From DT-110 sp030148525 (GTDB lineage Bacteria; Bacteroidota; Bacteroidia; Chitinophagales; Saprospiraceae), in contig OZ245751.1 in the NCBI GenBank assembly GCA_965227445.1, forward strand, positions 1,674,001 through 1,738,000: a stretch of 64,000 bases of DNA. The letters run 5' to 3'. The stretch's first letter is position 1; each line of letters begins with the position of its first letter. Below the pieces are notes generated by a model. That model saw only the letters and a list, made by a program, of their open reading frames with translations, did no database searches and was not told the DNA's origin. This document shows, one piece after another, positions 7,300-16,710 of this stretch. A program made the translations under genes and the position numbers.

Positions 7300-10200
7300 A
7301 TGAGAAAAACAGACGTCCTTATGGGTAAATTGTTACTCAAAAGCGGTATGCTGCTATTTATCTGGTTCCTGCCAGGAATGCTGCTTGCCCAAAATACCGA
7401 TTGTCGTACTTCCATTGTCATCTGCAGTGATCAGAGCTTTAGCTTTCTGCCCTCCGGACGGGGAATCGACGATTTTGCTAACCCCAATAACGATCAGGGC
7501 TGTTTATTCACCCGCGAGACCATCTCCGCCTGGTTTTATTTCGAATTCCGGGAGGATATGCCACCTGATAGTGAACTCACCTTTGAGATACTGGATACGC
7601 TGCGTGACTTCAAGGTCGATTATGACTTTGCCGTGTACGGGGAGGATGTGAACTGTGATGACCTTGGCAGTCCCATCCGCTGTTCGTATGCCCGTCTGGA
7701 AAACCTGGGGAATCTGCGCCCGGGACAACCGGTATCGACGGGTCTGCGATTCGGCGAGACAGATACTACGGAGAGTTTCCTGAATGTAAACGGCTTTCTG
7801 AAACCAATGACCGTCCAACCGGGCGAGGGCTTTTTTCTCATTGTGGATATGTTCGTCAGCACCGATACTACCGGTGGTTTTGAATCCTTCGATTCTACAC
7901 GCGCCCAATCCTTTTCTTTTGACTGGGGCGGACCCGCGGCACCATTTCTCAATTGTATCGCCAACCCCAATTGTGACCAGGTAGTCGTAGATGCCGGCCG
8001 GGATACCACCATTTGCGCGGGAACGACCCTCCAGTTAAGTAGTAACGCGGTGAATACCGCCGGCCAGGAGTCGTACCGCTGGGAAGGCTCCGACGGTGCG
8101 ACGGCCTTTATTGACGATCCGGACGCGCGGGTTACCACGGCCACTATACCCTTTGATTTCGCCGGAGAGATAACGTTTACGAATACTGTTTCGGAGGGCG
8201 CCTGCGTTCATTCCGATGAGTTGCGGGTTACCGTTGATCCGGCCGGTGAGCCGGATATTTCCGGGGATACCCTCGTCTGCGAAGGCGAATCAACTCTGCT
8301 TACGGCCGAGGGGGGCTTTACCACTTACAACTGGTCGGATGGCAGCAACGGACAAACGCTGGATGCACCGGGCTCCGGCGTGTACCAGGTAACCGTGACC
8401 AGCGGTTCGGGCTGTCCCGGAATCGCGGAGATCACCGTATTCAATTTTCCGGTACCCGACCCGGTCATCGAGGGTCCCGGCGGTTTTTGTCCGGGCGGAG
8501 AGGCCAACCTGCGGGCCATCGACGGCTTCGTCTCCTACGAATGGTCGACCGGCGAGACCACTCAGGAAATTACCGTTGATCAACCCGGAGAAGTGAGGCT
8601 TACCCTGGTGGATACCTTTGGTTGTACCGTGGAGCGAATGGCCTCGGTGGAACAGTTTACCAACCCGGTTCCGGTGATCGAAGGCCCCCGGGCAATCTGT
8701 AGCGGTGATGTGGCTAATCTGCGGGGCGAAGACGGCTATTTGTCCTACGAATGGTCGACCGGCGAAACGGATCAGGACGTCACCTACGATGTAGCCGACA
8801 CCTACTCCCTCACCGTGATCGATACCAACGGTTGCCGGGGTAGTGCCAATATCACCATTACCGAGCGGGAAGATCCGGTGGCTACGATTTCGGGTGATTC
8901 ACCCTTTTGCAGTAATGAAACCAGCCTGTTAACAGCTACCCCCGGATTTATCGAATACAATTGGTCGACCGGCGATTCCCTGCCATCCATCGAAGTAGGT
9001 ACACCGGGAACCATCGGGGTAACCGTCACCGATCAATTCGGCTGCCGCGGGCAGGCCATGATCAATGTCGATACCTTCTCGGCTCCGCGGCCCGCCTTTG
9101 ACAATCCCGATTACTTTTGCGAAGGTGGGAATCTGACCCTGCGCCTCGATGAATCCTATACCAACTACGAATGGTCGACCGGGGAGACCTCCGAAACCAT
9201 TCAGGTTACCGAGCCCAGTACCTATCAGGTGACCGTGGAGGATGCCAACGGGTGCTTTGGAAATGGCGTGTTAGACATTACCGAAGCCGCTAATCCCAGT
9301 CCCGTCATTCAGGGCCAGGACCGATTGTGTCCGGGCGACGAAACCACCCTGTCAACGGCCAATGACTATGTGACCTACCAGTGGTCGACCGGCGAAAATA
9401 CACCGACCATCACCACCGACCGATCCGATACCTATACCGTACAGGTGGTCGATGAACTGGGGTGCGAAGGGGAAGGCAGCATTACCCTGACCCCGCTTTC
9501 GGCGCCCGTTGTCCGCATATCGGGACTGGACGCTATCTGTGAAGGAGACGAAGCTACGCTGATCGCAAATTCCGGTTTCCGGCAATATCGCTGGTCGACC
9601 GGGAGTCCGACCCAGGCCATCACGGTCGACGAACCCGGTGATTACGGCGTTACGGTGACCGATGAAAATGGTTGTCAGGCCTTTGAGAGTGTAACTTTTG
9701 ATGTAAATCCGAACCCCAAGCCCAGGATCGATGGCAACCTGCGCCTGTGCGAAGGGGAAACCACCCGGATACAGGTGCAGGGCGGCAGCTTTGAGGATTA
9801 CCGCTGGTCGACCGGGGACAGCACCTTTGCCATCAATGTGGCGGTAGAAGAGAACTATGCCGTTACCGTAACTACAGCCGCTGGTTGCCAGAACTCCGAT
9901 ACCGTCTTTGTGGAAGCCTTCCGCCCCATACCGTCTCCACTTGCCGGCGGAGAGGTCGCCCTTTGCGAAGGCGAAACGGTAACCCTGGATGCCGGTCCGG
10001 GCTTCATTGATTACAGCTGGTCGACGGGCGATCAGTCCCAGTCGATTGAGGTAAGCGAAGGTGGCATCTACCAACTGGCGGTACTCGATAGCAACATTTG
10101 CCTGTCGGAAACGGAGATATTGGTCCGGGAATTCCAGGTCCAGGATCCGACCATCATCGGGCAGGCGGCCTTTTGCAGTGGTCAGCGCAATACCTTGATC

Positions 10201-13005
10201 GCCGGTGGTAATTTCCGACTGTACGAATGGTCGACCGGACAAACCGGAAAGTCCATCCAGATCGATACGGGCGGCTTATACAGCGTCACCGTGACCGATA
10301 ATAATGGTTGTGTATCATCGGTCAGTCGAAATATTCTGGAGGAAGAGTCACCGGATATAGCCATTGCCGGTACTACTACCTTATGCGATGAGGATACAGT
10401 GACGCTGTCGGTAGATACGGGATATTCCGGGTATTTATGGACGAATAATGAACAGACTACCTCCATTACAGTCACGGAACCCGGGCGTTATGGGGTACTG
10501 GTGTTCGGATCCAATGGATGTGCCAGTTCGGATGAGGTGGTGGTGCAGCAGCGGTCGACACCACTGGTCGGGATCGACGGTCCCCAAAACATATGCAGCA
10601 ATGATTCGGCAACCCTGGATCCGGGGCCGCAATACACTTCCTACGCCTGGTCGACCGGCGATACTACCCAAACCGTCACCGTGCGCCGGGCGGGCATTTA
10701 CGAGCTTAATGTGATCGATCGCTTCGGCTGCCCCGGCTTTGCCCGGGCGCAACTACAGGTGCGCAGAGCACCTGACTTCGATATCGAAGGCCCCCGGAAT
10801 CTGTGCGAGGGGGACACCCTCCAACTAGTCGTGGGCAGTGATTCCCTCTACCGGGATTATCTGTGGTCGACCGGTACGCGCGAACCCGAAATAGAGGTTT
10901 TGACTCCGGGTACCTATTCGGTCTCTGTGACGGCTACCAACGACTGCGTTACCGAGGACAGTGTCACGGTGAATCCACTGTTGAGTCCGGAACCCAGCAT
11001 CCTGGGGGATCCCTTTTTCTGCGAAGGCGGATTCACCCTGCTGGAATCCGATACTACCTATGCTGCGTATCAATGGACTGGTGGTCGTACCAGCTCTTCC
11101 ATCCGAATCACGACCCCCGGCCCTTACGAACTGGAGGTGATCACCGAAGATGGTTGCTCGGGTTTTGATACGGTCCAGGTTACCGAGCTGACCTTGCCTA
11201 TGGCTGATGCCGGGCCGGACACCTTACTCAATTGCTACGCGGGCACCTTTCAACTGGGAACCCCCATTGATAATGCCGACGGCCGCTTCCTGGCGACCTG
11301 GACGGGGCCCGGCATTACCGATTCTACCCGCAATCAATTTCAGCCCACCGTAATGGTCGGCGGTCAGTATTCTCTGGAAGTCCGGGATACGTTGTTTGGT
11401 TGTACGACGGATTCCGACCTGGTGGTCGTGGCCGATGAGCGTTATGTGCCGGATCTGAATATTGAGACACCGGATACCCTCGATTGCCGGGATAGCACGA
11501 TAACCCTGAGGGCAACCGCTGAGATGGGACCATCAATTGGCTACCGCTGGATCAATCTGGATATCAACCAGAATCTGGGTTCCGGTTTAGCCGTGGATGT
11601 CGATCGCGGTGGCATGTACCAATTTGAATTATTAGATACACTGACCGGCTGTACCCGGATAGACACCATAAGGGTACTTGCCGAGCAGGATTTGCCCCGA
11701 TTACGGGAAAATGCCATCGGGTCGATCAATTGCCGAAAAGACAGTCAAATCCTTATTGTTCAGCAACCACCGGCCGGTGAACTGTGGTCATACGGCTGGG
11801 AGCGGGCTGACGGGACCTTTTTCCCCGGATCGATCGACAGCTTGCGCCGCACGGTTTACCAGCCGGGCGTGTACCGGGTGCGCATCGAGAATACGGCCAA
11901 CGGTTGTGCGGTCGTCGATACCCTGCAAGTGCGGGATGATCGTACCGCGCCCGACGTTACCGCCGGTCCGGACGAAGAACTGGATTGTACCCTGACGGAA
12001 ATTGCTCTTGGTGGCCCGGTGTCCAACGATCGCTGGCAACTGAGTTGGTCCCAGGTGGAAGACGCCAGTTTCGGTTCGGTTGAACCCCGACCGGTGGTGG
12101 ATGAGCCGGGTACCTATTTGCTCTACGCCTTTGACCCGCGAACGGGATGTGATGTAGTGGATACTGCGGTTATCAGTCAGTACGACATGGCTCCCGATTC
12201 GTTCGCACTATCGGTACAGAATGTCGTGTGCTTCGGAGAACGCAACGGTGCTATCCGGGTGAATCAGGTTTTCGGTGGGGAGGGACCATTGTTGTATAGC
12301 CTGAACGATCGGCCCTTTTCATCGGTCAGTCAGTTTGCCAATCTCGATGCCGGTTTGTATACCCTCAAGGTGCAGGATGCCCGCGGCTGTGAACTGATTC
12401 AACGCATCAATGTAGGTCCGGGCAACGATGTATTCGTCGACCTGGGTCCCGATCAGTACATTCGTCAGGGTGATCGTGCCAGGGTACGTGCCCTGACCAG
12501 CATTCCGGATGGAGAAGTCGGGGATTTGCGGTGGACCGTTCCGGACACGCTCAGTTGCGATACCTGCGTCATTCAAACCCTGCGTCCCCTGGAGACTATC
12601 CAGCTGCGAGCCTTCGCCGTCGATACTAATGGGTGCCGGGGCGAGGACGTGATGACCATCTTTGTGGACAAGCGCAAAAGGGTTTATATACCTACGGCCT
12701 TCTCGCCCGATGGGGACGGTCTCAACGACGTGATCATGATCTACGCGGCCCGCGACGTGGAACGCATCAAGGTATGGCGGATCTTCGATCGCTGGGGCGA
12801 GCTCGTGTTCGAGCGCGAAGACTTCCCGGCTAACGACCCGGCCTTCGGTTGGGACGGGCAATGGCGCAATGCTCTCCAACAAAAACGCAAGCAGGAAGAT
12901 CGCCTGACCCTAATGAACGCCCAGGTGTTCGTATACTACGCCGAAGTCGAGTTTATCGACGGGGAGACGGTGCAGTTTAAAGGGGACTTTACGTTGATGA
13001 AGTAA
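7300..13005 (+). CDS. Giant T9SS type B surface protein with 14 tandem 70-residue modules
   Basis: 1901 residues. Signal peptide near the N-terminus (GMLLFIWFLPGMLLAQ; ATG at 7300, alternative ATG at 7321). After a roughly 220-residue N-terminal domain come 14 modules of the form CEGE..L-x(7-9)-Y-x-WSTG-x(15)-Y-x-V-x-V-x-D-x-NGC, an Ig/PKD-like beta-sandwich pattern. Further divergent DTx-LxC modules follow. The end, YIPTAFSPDGDGLNDVI followed by a KVWRIFDRWGELVFE strand and a terminal KGDFTLMK, is the gliding-motility-associated CHU_C domain that directs T9SS type B secretion. It is expected on the cell surface or in the matrix as an adhesin or gliding-related protein; the ligand is unknown. 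The WSTG tryptophan codons fall at 8332, 8542, 8752, 8962, 9172, 9382, 9592, 9805, 10018, 10228, 10438, 10648, 10864 and 11074, an almost strict 210-bp period. Confidence 0.9.
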   Translation: MRKTDVLMGKLLLKSGMLLFIWFLPGMLLAQNTDCRTSIVICSDQSFSFLPSGRGIDDFANPNNDQGCLFTRETISAWFYFEFREDMPPDSELTFEILDTLRDFKVDYDFAVYGEDVNCDDLGSPIRCSYARLENLGNLRPGQPVSTGLRFGETDTTESFLNVNGFLKPMTVQPGEGFFLIVDMFVSTDTTGGFESFDSTRAQSFSFDWGGPAAPFLNCIANPNCDQVVVDAGRDTTICAGTTLQLSSNAVNTAGQESYRWEGSDGATAFIDDPDARVTTATIPFDFAGEITFTNTVSEGACVHSDELRVTVDPAGEPDISGDTLVCEGESTLLTAEGGFTTYNWSDGSNGQTLDAPGSGVYQVTVTSGSGCPGIAEITVFNFPVPDPVIEGPGGFCPGGEANLRAIDGFVSYEWSTGETTQEITVDQPGEVRLTLVDTFGCTVERMASVEQFTNPVPVIEGPRAICSGDVANLRGEDGYLSYEWSTGETDQDVTYDVADTYSLTVIDTNGCRGSANITITEREDPVATISGDSPFCSNETSLLTATPGFIEYNWSTGDSLPSIEVGTPGTIGVTVTDQFGCRGQAMINVDTFSAPRPAFDNPDYFCEGGNLTLRLDESYTNYEWSTGETSETIQVTEPSTYQVTVEDANGCFGNGVLDITEAANPSPVIQGQDRLCPGDETTLSTANDYVTYQWSTGENTPTITTDRSDTYTVQVVDELGCEGEGSITLTPLSAPVVRISGLDAICEGDEATLIANSGFRQYRWSTGSPTQAITVDEPGDYGVTVTDENGCQAFESVTFDVNPNPKPRIDGNLRLCEGETTRIQVQGGSFEDYRWSTGDSTFAINVAVEENYAVTVTTAAGCQNSDTVFVEAFRPIPSPLAGGEVALCEGETVTLDAGPGFIDYSWSTGDQSQSIEVSEGGIYQLAVLDSNICLSETEILVREFQVQDPTIIGQAAFCSGQRNTLIAGGNFRLYEWSTGQTGKSIQIDTGGLYSVTVTDNNGCVSSVSRNILEEESPDIAIAGTTTLCDEDTVTLSVDTGYSGYLWTNNEQTTSITVTEPGRYGVLVFGSNGCASSDEVVVQQRSTPLVGIDGPQNICSNDSATLDPGPQYTSYAWSTGDTTQTVTVRRAGIYELNVIDRFGCPGFARAQLQVRRAPDFDIEGPRNLCEGDTLQLVVGSDSLYRDYLWSTGTREPEIEVLTPGTYSVSVTATNDCVTEDSVTVNPLLSPEPSILGDPFFCEGGFTLLESDTTYAAYQWTGGRTSSSIRITTPGPYELEVITEDGCSGFDTVQVTELTLPMADAGPDTLLNCYAGTFQLGTPIDNADGRFLATWTGPGITDSTRNQFQPTVMVGGQYSLEVRDTLFGCTTDSDLVVVADERYVPDLNIETPDTLDCRDSTITLRATAEMGPSIGYRWINLDINQNLGSGLAVDVDRGGMYQFELLDTLTGCTRIDTIRVLAEQDLPRLRENAIGSINCRKDSQILIVQQPPAGELWSYGWERADGTFFPGSIDSLRRTVYQPGVYRVRIENTANGCAVVDTLQVRDDRTAPDVTAGPDEELDCTLTEIALGGPVSNDRWQLSWSQVEDASFGSVEPRPVVDEPGTYLLYAFDPRTGCDVVDTAVISQYDMAPDSFALSVQNVVCFGERNGAIRVNQVFGGEGPLLYSLNDRPFSSVSQFANLDAGLYTLKVQDARGCELIQRINVGPGNDVFVDLGPDQYIRQGDRARVRALTSIPDGEVGDLRWTVPDTLSCDTCVIQTLRPLETIQLRAFAVDTNGCRGEDVMTIFVDKRKRVYIPTAFSPDGDGLNDVIMIYAARDVERIKVWRIFDRWGELVFEREDFPANDPAFGWDGQWRNALQQKRKQEDRLTLMNAQVFVYYAEVEFIDGETVQFKGDFTLMK

Positions 13006-13009
13006 GACG

Positions 13010-13815
13010 GGGCAAGGTCCAAGGTTCAAGGTGCACGGTTTACGGTTCACGATGCACGGCGCACGGCGTGATGATCACGTTTTATAAGCCACAGCTTCAG
13101 CTGTGGTGAAAAAACGGGGTAGTCACATGATGATATACCACTTTAGTGGGGGGAATGGTCCAAGGTTTACGGTTCACGATGCACGGCGCACGGCGTGATG
13201 ATCACGTTTTATAAGCCACAGCTTCAGCTGTGGTGAAAAAACGGGGTAGTCACATTTTGACATACCACTTTAGTGGGGGGGAATGGTCCAAGGTTTACGG
13301 TTCACGATGCACGGCGCACGGCGTGATGATCACGTTTTATAAAGCCACAGCTTCAGTGGTGAAAAAACGGGGTAGTCACATTTTGACATACCACTTTAGT
13401 GGTGGGGAAATGGTCCAAGGTTCACGGTTCACGATGCACGGTTCAAGGCGTGATGATCACGTTTTATAAGGCCACAGCTTCAGCTGTGGTGAAAAAACGG
13501 GTTGTCACATGATGACATACCACTTTAGTGGGGGGGAATGGTCCAAGGTACACGGTTCACGGTGCACGGCGCACGGCGTGATGATCACGTTTTATAAGGC
13601 CACAGCTTCAGCTGTGGTGGAAAAACGGGTTGTCACATGATGACATACCACTTTAGTGGTGGGGAAATGGTCCAAGGTTCACGGTTCACGGCGTGATGAT
13701 CACGTTTTATAAGGCCACAGCTTCAGCTGTGGTGGAAAAACGGGGTATCACATTTTGACATACCACTTTAGTGGTGGGAAAACGCTCCACGCTCCACGCT
13801 CGACGCTCCACGCGC
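13010..13815. repeat. Six-unit tandem array of ~127 bp, each with two hairpins and heptamers
   Basis: Each unit reads: heptamer words (GGTCCAA, GGTTTAC, GGTTCAC, GATGCAC, GGCGCAC), then the small palindrome GTGATGATCAC, TTTTATAA, hairpin A (CCACAGCTTCAGCTGTGG), a linker GTGAAAAAACGGGGT, and hairpin B (ACCACTTTAGTGGT). Hairpin A begins at 13089, 13215, 13345, 13472, 13600 and 13714. The third copy has lost three bases from its stem and the last unit has a shortened heptamer part. The units differ mainly in their heptamers. It fills the gap between the giant protein and the EVE gene; short open frames inside it are repeat translations, not genes. Confidence 0.93.
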
Positions 13816-13827
13816 GATCCGGCCTTA

Positions 13828-13856
13828 CCTACGCCCGTATGGGCTTCGGCGGCCGG
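13828..13856. repeat. Dispersed motif CTACGCCCGTATGGGCTTCG
   Basis: CTACGCCCGTATGGGCTTCG followed by GCGGCC. An inverted near-copy lies at 30820-30847 and a degenerate one at 63458-63483. The CCCGTATGGG core is itself palindromic. All three copies lie between genes. Confidence 0.6.
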
Positions 13857-13863
13857 AGAAGGA

Positions 13864-14271
13864 TCACGCACCACCCATGTCCAGGATTTTGGCGAAAGCC
13901 GCCTCGGGAAGGGGCATTACCGACAGGCGGGAATTTTTTACCAGGGCGATGTCGGCTAGTTCGGGTTCGGCTTTGATGGCTTTGAGGGTGACGGACTGCT
14001 GCAATGGTTTGACCGGCTCGAGATCGACCACTGACCAATCCTCGCGCTCTTCGGTGGGGTCGGGGTAGCTTTCGCGGCAGACGCGGGCTATGCCTACTAC
14101 TTCGAGACCTTGCTTGCTGTGGTAGAATAAGACGAGGTCTCCTTTGGCCATCTTTCGGAGGTTATTGCGGGCAGCGTAATTGCGAACACCATCCCACATG
14201 GCCTTGCCATCCTCTTGTAAATCCTCAAAACTGTAGTCTTCGGGCTCTGATTTTACCAGCCAGTAATTCAT
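13864..14271 (-). CDS. EVE domain protein
   Basis: 135 residues from the ATG at 14271, which opens directly on MNYWLVKSEPEDYSFEDL, the standard start of EVE (PUA-like) proteins; an earlier in-frame start would only add a non-conserved tail. Other family marks are WDGVRNYAARNNLRKMAKGD and VLFYHS. EVE domains are readers of modified bases in DNA or RNA, related to YTH domains; in bacteria some guard against or process modified nucleic acid. It lies 8 bases after a TrmH-type RNA methyltransferase gene, so the pair may make and read the same RNA modification; that link is an inference. Its end contains TTTTGGCGAAAGCC (13887-13900). Confidence 0.88.
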   Translation of the reverse strand: MNYWLVKSEPEDYSFEDLQEDGKAMWDGVRNYAARNNLRKMAKGDLVLFYHSKQGLEVVGIARVCRESYPDPTEEREDWSVVDLEPVKPLQQSVTLKAIKAEPELADIALVKNSRLSVMPLPEAAFAKILDMGGA

Positions 14272-14279
14272 TGTTGGTT

Positions 14280-14810
14280 TTATTTGAACGAGTATTTTTT
14301 GAAGGTTTCCCAGACTACGATGCCCAGGCAAACTGAAATATTCAGGGAGTGTTTGGTGCCGTATTGGGGGACTTCGAGGGCCAGGTCTGCCAGTTCCAGG
14401 GCTTCGTCGGAAACGCCCTTGACTTCATTGCCAAAGATGAATGCTATTGGTTGACCGGAAGGAGCCGCAAAGTCCTGTAGGGCAATACTGGCATCTGTTT
14501 GTTCGACAGCGGCCAGCAAGTATCCCTCTTTTTTTAGCTTTCGCAAAACGGGAATCAGCTCTCCGCTTTCCCAATCCATGGAATCGGTAGCGCCAATTGC
14601 GGTCTTCAAGATCTCCCGGTGGGGTGGGGTAGCGGTGATACCACATAAGTAGATCTTTTCGAGGGCAAAGGCATCAGCGGTCCGAAAGGCAGAACCTACG
14701 TTCATGGCCGAACGGATATTATCGAGCACCAAAACAATGGGCGTTTTGGTTTGCTGACGAAAGGTGTCGACATCGACACGTCCTAGTTCTTTTAGCGAAA
14801 GCTTCCGCAA
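14280..14810 (-). CDS. TrmH/SpoU-family RNA ribose methyltransferase
   Basis: 176 residues, a compact SPOUT fold. Motif 1 is VLDNIRSAMNVGSAFRTADAF with the N..R pair that binds SAM and RNA, motif 2 is IFGNEVKGVS, and motif 3 is VPQYGTKHSLNISVCLGIV forming the knotted SAM pocket. It should 2'-O-methylate a tRNA or rRNA ribose; the site cannot be inferred. It follows pyrG by 13 bases and precedes the EVE gene by 8, so the three form one minus-strand operon. A TTTAGCGAAAGC / GCTTCCGCAAAAAAA pair lies in its 5' end (14790-14815). Confidence 0.9.
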   Translation of the reverse strand: MRKLSLKELGRVDVDTFRQQTKTPIVLVLDNIRSAMNVGSAFRTADAFALEKIYLCGITATPPHREILKTAIGATDSMDWESGELIPVLRKLKKEGYLLAAVEQTDASIALQDFAAPSGQPIAFIFGNEVKGVSDEALELADLALEVPQYGTKHSLNISVCLGIVVWETFKKYSFK

Positions 14811-14823
14811 AAAAAGTGGTTTT

Positions 14824-16443
14824 TTAAGATTCTGGTTGATGATACTCGGTACACGCCTTTACAAACGCAACGAAGAGGGGGTGTGGATTTTCCACGGTAC
14901 TCTTCAGTTCCGGATGAAATTGGGTGCCCACAAACCAGGGATGATCTTTGAGTTCAATGATTTCCACCAGTTCTGATTGGGGGTTGATGCCGGAAAACAC
15001 CATGCCGGATTTCTCCAATTGTTCACGGTAGGCGTTGTTGAATTCGTAGCGGTGACGGTGGCGTTCGGATATTTTCAGGGTGCCGTAGGCTTTGGAGGCC
15101 CTGGTGCGCCGGCGCAATTCACAATCGTAGGCGCCCAGGCGCATGGTGCCGCCCATTTTGGTCACCTCCTTTTGCTCGGGCATCAGATCGATGATGGGGT
15201 GATCGGTCCCCGGTTGCACCTCCGTACTGGCCGCTTCGGGCAGGTCGGCGGCGTGACGGGCGAATTCCACCACGGCGCATTGCATCCCCAGGCAAATACC
15301 AAAAAACGGGATCTTTTTTTCCCGTACGTAGCGGATGGCCTGGATCTTGCCTTCTATGCCGCGCTCTCCGAATCCGGGGGCTACCAGAATTCCGTGAAAG
15401 CCGTGTAAACGTTGGGAAACCTCCTCGAAGGAACCCTCCAGTTGCTCGGAGTGGATAGGTTCCACGGCCACCTTGCATTCGTTGATAGCACCCGCGTGAA
15501 CGAATGACTCGTGAATGGATTTATAGGCATCCTGCAGTTCGTTATACTTACCTACCAGGCCGATGCGCACCTCGTGGGTGGGGTTCTTGAGCTTGCCCAG
15601 GAAGGTTTTCCAGGGGGCCAGGTTAGGTTCTCTGCGGTCTTTTAGCCGCAGCTTGGTAATCACCGTAGCGTCGAGCTTTTCTTTGAGCATTAACAGGGGC
15701 ACATCGTAGATGGTCTCGGCGTCGATGGCCTCGATGACACTCCCCACATCCACATTACAGAAGAGAGCCAGCTTCCGGCGAATGTCCATGGTTAGTGGAT
15801 ATTCCGACCGGCACACCAGGATATCGGGCTGGATGCCGGTATTGAGCAATTCCTTTACGGAGTGCTGGGTGGGCTTGGTCTTGAGCTCTTTGGCGGCACG
15901 CAAGTAAGGTATAAGTGTCAGGTGAATGACCAGGCAATTATCCGCACCCAGTTCCCAGCGCAGTTGGCGCAAGGATTCCAGGTAGGGCAGGGACTCGATA
16001 TCGCCCACGGTGCCACCCAGTTCGGTGATCACAATGTCGTAGTCGTTGCTGTTGCCCAGGAGTTGCACCCGGCGTTTGATCTCATCGGTGATGTGCGGGA
16101 TGACCTGGACGGTTTTTCCGAGGTAATCGCCCGAACGCTCTTTGTTAATAACCGTCTGGTAAATGCGACCGGTGGTTACATTGTTAGCCTGGGAAGTAGG
16201 GCGGTTCAGGAAGCGCTCGTAGTGACCAAGGTCGAGGTCGGTTTCGGCACCGTCGTCGGTTACGTAGCACTCCCCGTGCTCGTAAGGATTCAGGGTGCCT
16301 GGATCAACATTGATATACGGGTCAAACTTCTGGATGGTTACGGAGAACCCCCGGGCCTGAAGCAATTTGGCCAGGGAAGCAGAAATAATACCCTTTCCAA
16401 GAGAGGAGGTTACTCCACCCGTAACAAAAATATACTTGGTCAT
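14824..16443 (-). CDS. pyrG: CTP synthase
   Basis: 539 residues from the ATG at 16443, which gives the canonical start MTKYIFVTGGVTSSLGKGI with the P-loop. An upstream in-frame start is not conserved. The enzyme aminates UTP to CTP using glutamine. The synthase domain carries DPYINVDPGTLNPYEHGE and the ELGGTVGDIES loop. The glutaminase domain has the nucleophile in FGICLGMQC and the His-Glu pair in GTQFHPE. All catalytic positions are present. It heads the pyrG-trmH-EVE operon and has a good promoter box 58 bases upstream. Confidence 0.97.
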   Translation of the reverse strand: MTKYIFVTGGVTSSLGKGIISASLAKLLQARGFSVTIQKFDPYINVDPGTLNPYEHGECYVTDDGAETDLDLGHYERFLNRPTSQANNVTTGRIYQTVINKERSGDYLGKTVQVIPHITDEIKRRVQLLGNSNDYDIVITELGGTVGDIESLPYLESLRQLRWELGADNCLVIHLTLIPYLRAAKELKTKPTQHSVKELLNTGIQPDILVCRSEYPLTMDIRRKLALFCNVDVGSVIEAIDAETIYDVPLLMLKEKLDATVITKLRLKDRREPNLAPWKTFLGKLKNPTHEVRIGLVGKYNELQDAYKSIHESFVHAGAINECKVAVEPIHSEQLEGSFEEVSQRLHGFHGILVAPGFGERGIEGKIQAIRYVREKKIPFFGICLGMQCAVVEFARHAADLPEAASTEVQPGTDHPIIDLMPEQKEVTKMGGTMRLGAYDCELRRRTRASKAYGTLKISERHRHRYEFNNAYREQLEKSGMVFSGINPQSELVEIIELKDHPWFVGTQFHPELKSTVENPHPLFVAFVKACTEYHQPES

Positions 16444-16500
16444 AGCGGTTGTCTTGTGAGCGAGGTGCGGAAGCTCTTTCGCACAATATGTTACGGGATG

Positions 16501-16535
16501 CAAAGATACACATTGCGGATGGAAAATGACCAAAA
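16501..16535 (-). promoter_or_regulatory. pyrG promoter
   Basis: On the minus strand TATCTTTG (16501-16508) matches the -7 box TAnnTTTG, and a TTTTG (16531-16535) lies 22 bases further upstream as a possible -33 box. The box is 58 bases from the pyrG ATG. Confidence 0.6.
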
Positions 16536-16710
16536 GAAGGCACAATTGGTTTCGGAAAGAGTGGTTTTGGGAACTCCCTGACCGCTCGTAGTGTTAATTT
16601 AATGTAAACTATAAGTAACAATATTGTTAACTTATTGTATCTTAAGTTAATACCTTGTCATGAATTCAGCCCGGGGCTGTTCGATCTGAGGTGAATGAAA
16701 ACTGCGGCCT

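Noticed and set aside
13010..13815. CRISPR array
   Set aside because: Units are ~127 bp with internal hairpins, and the variable parts are heptamer words rather than unique spacers; no cas genes are near.
13230..13976. Short plus-strand frames of 62-79 codons
   Set aside because: They translate the tandem array or the antisense of the EVE gene; the peptides repeat the array unit.
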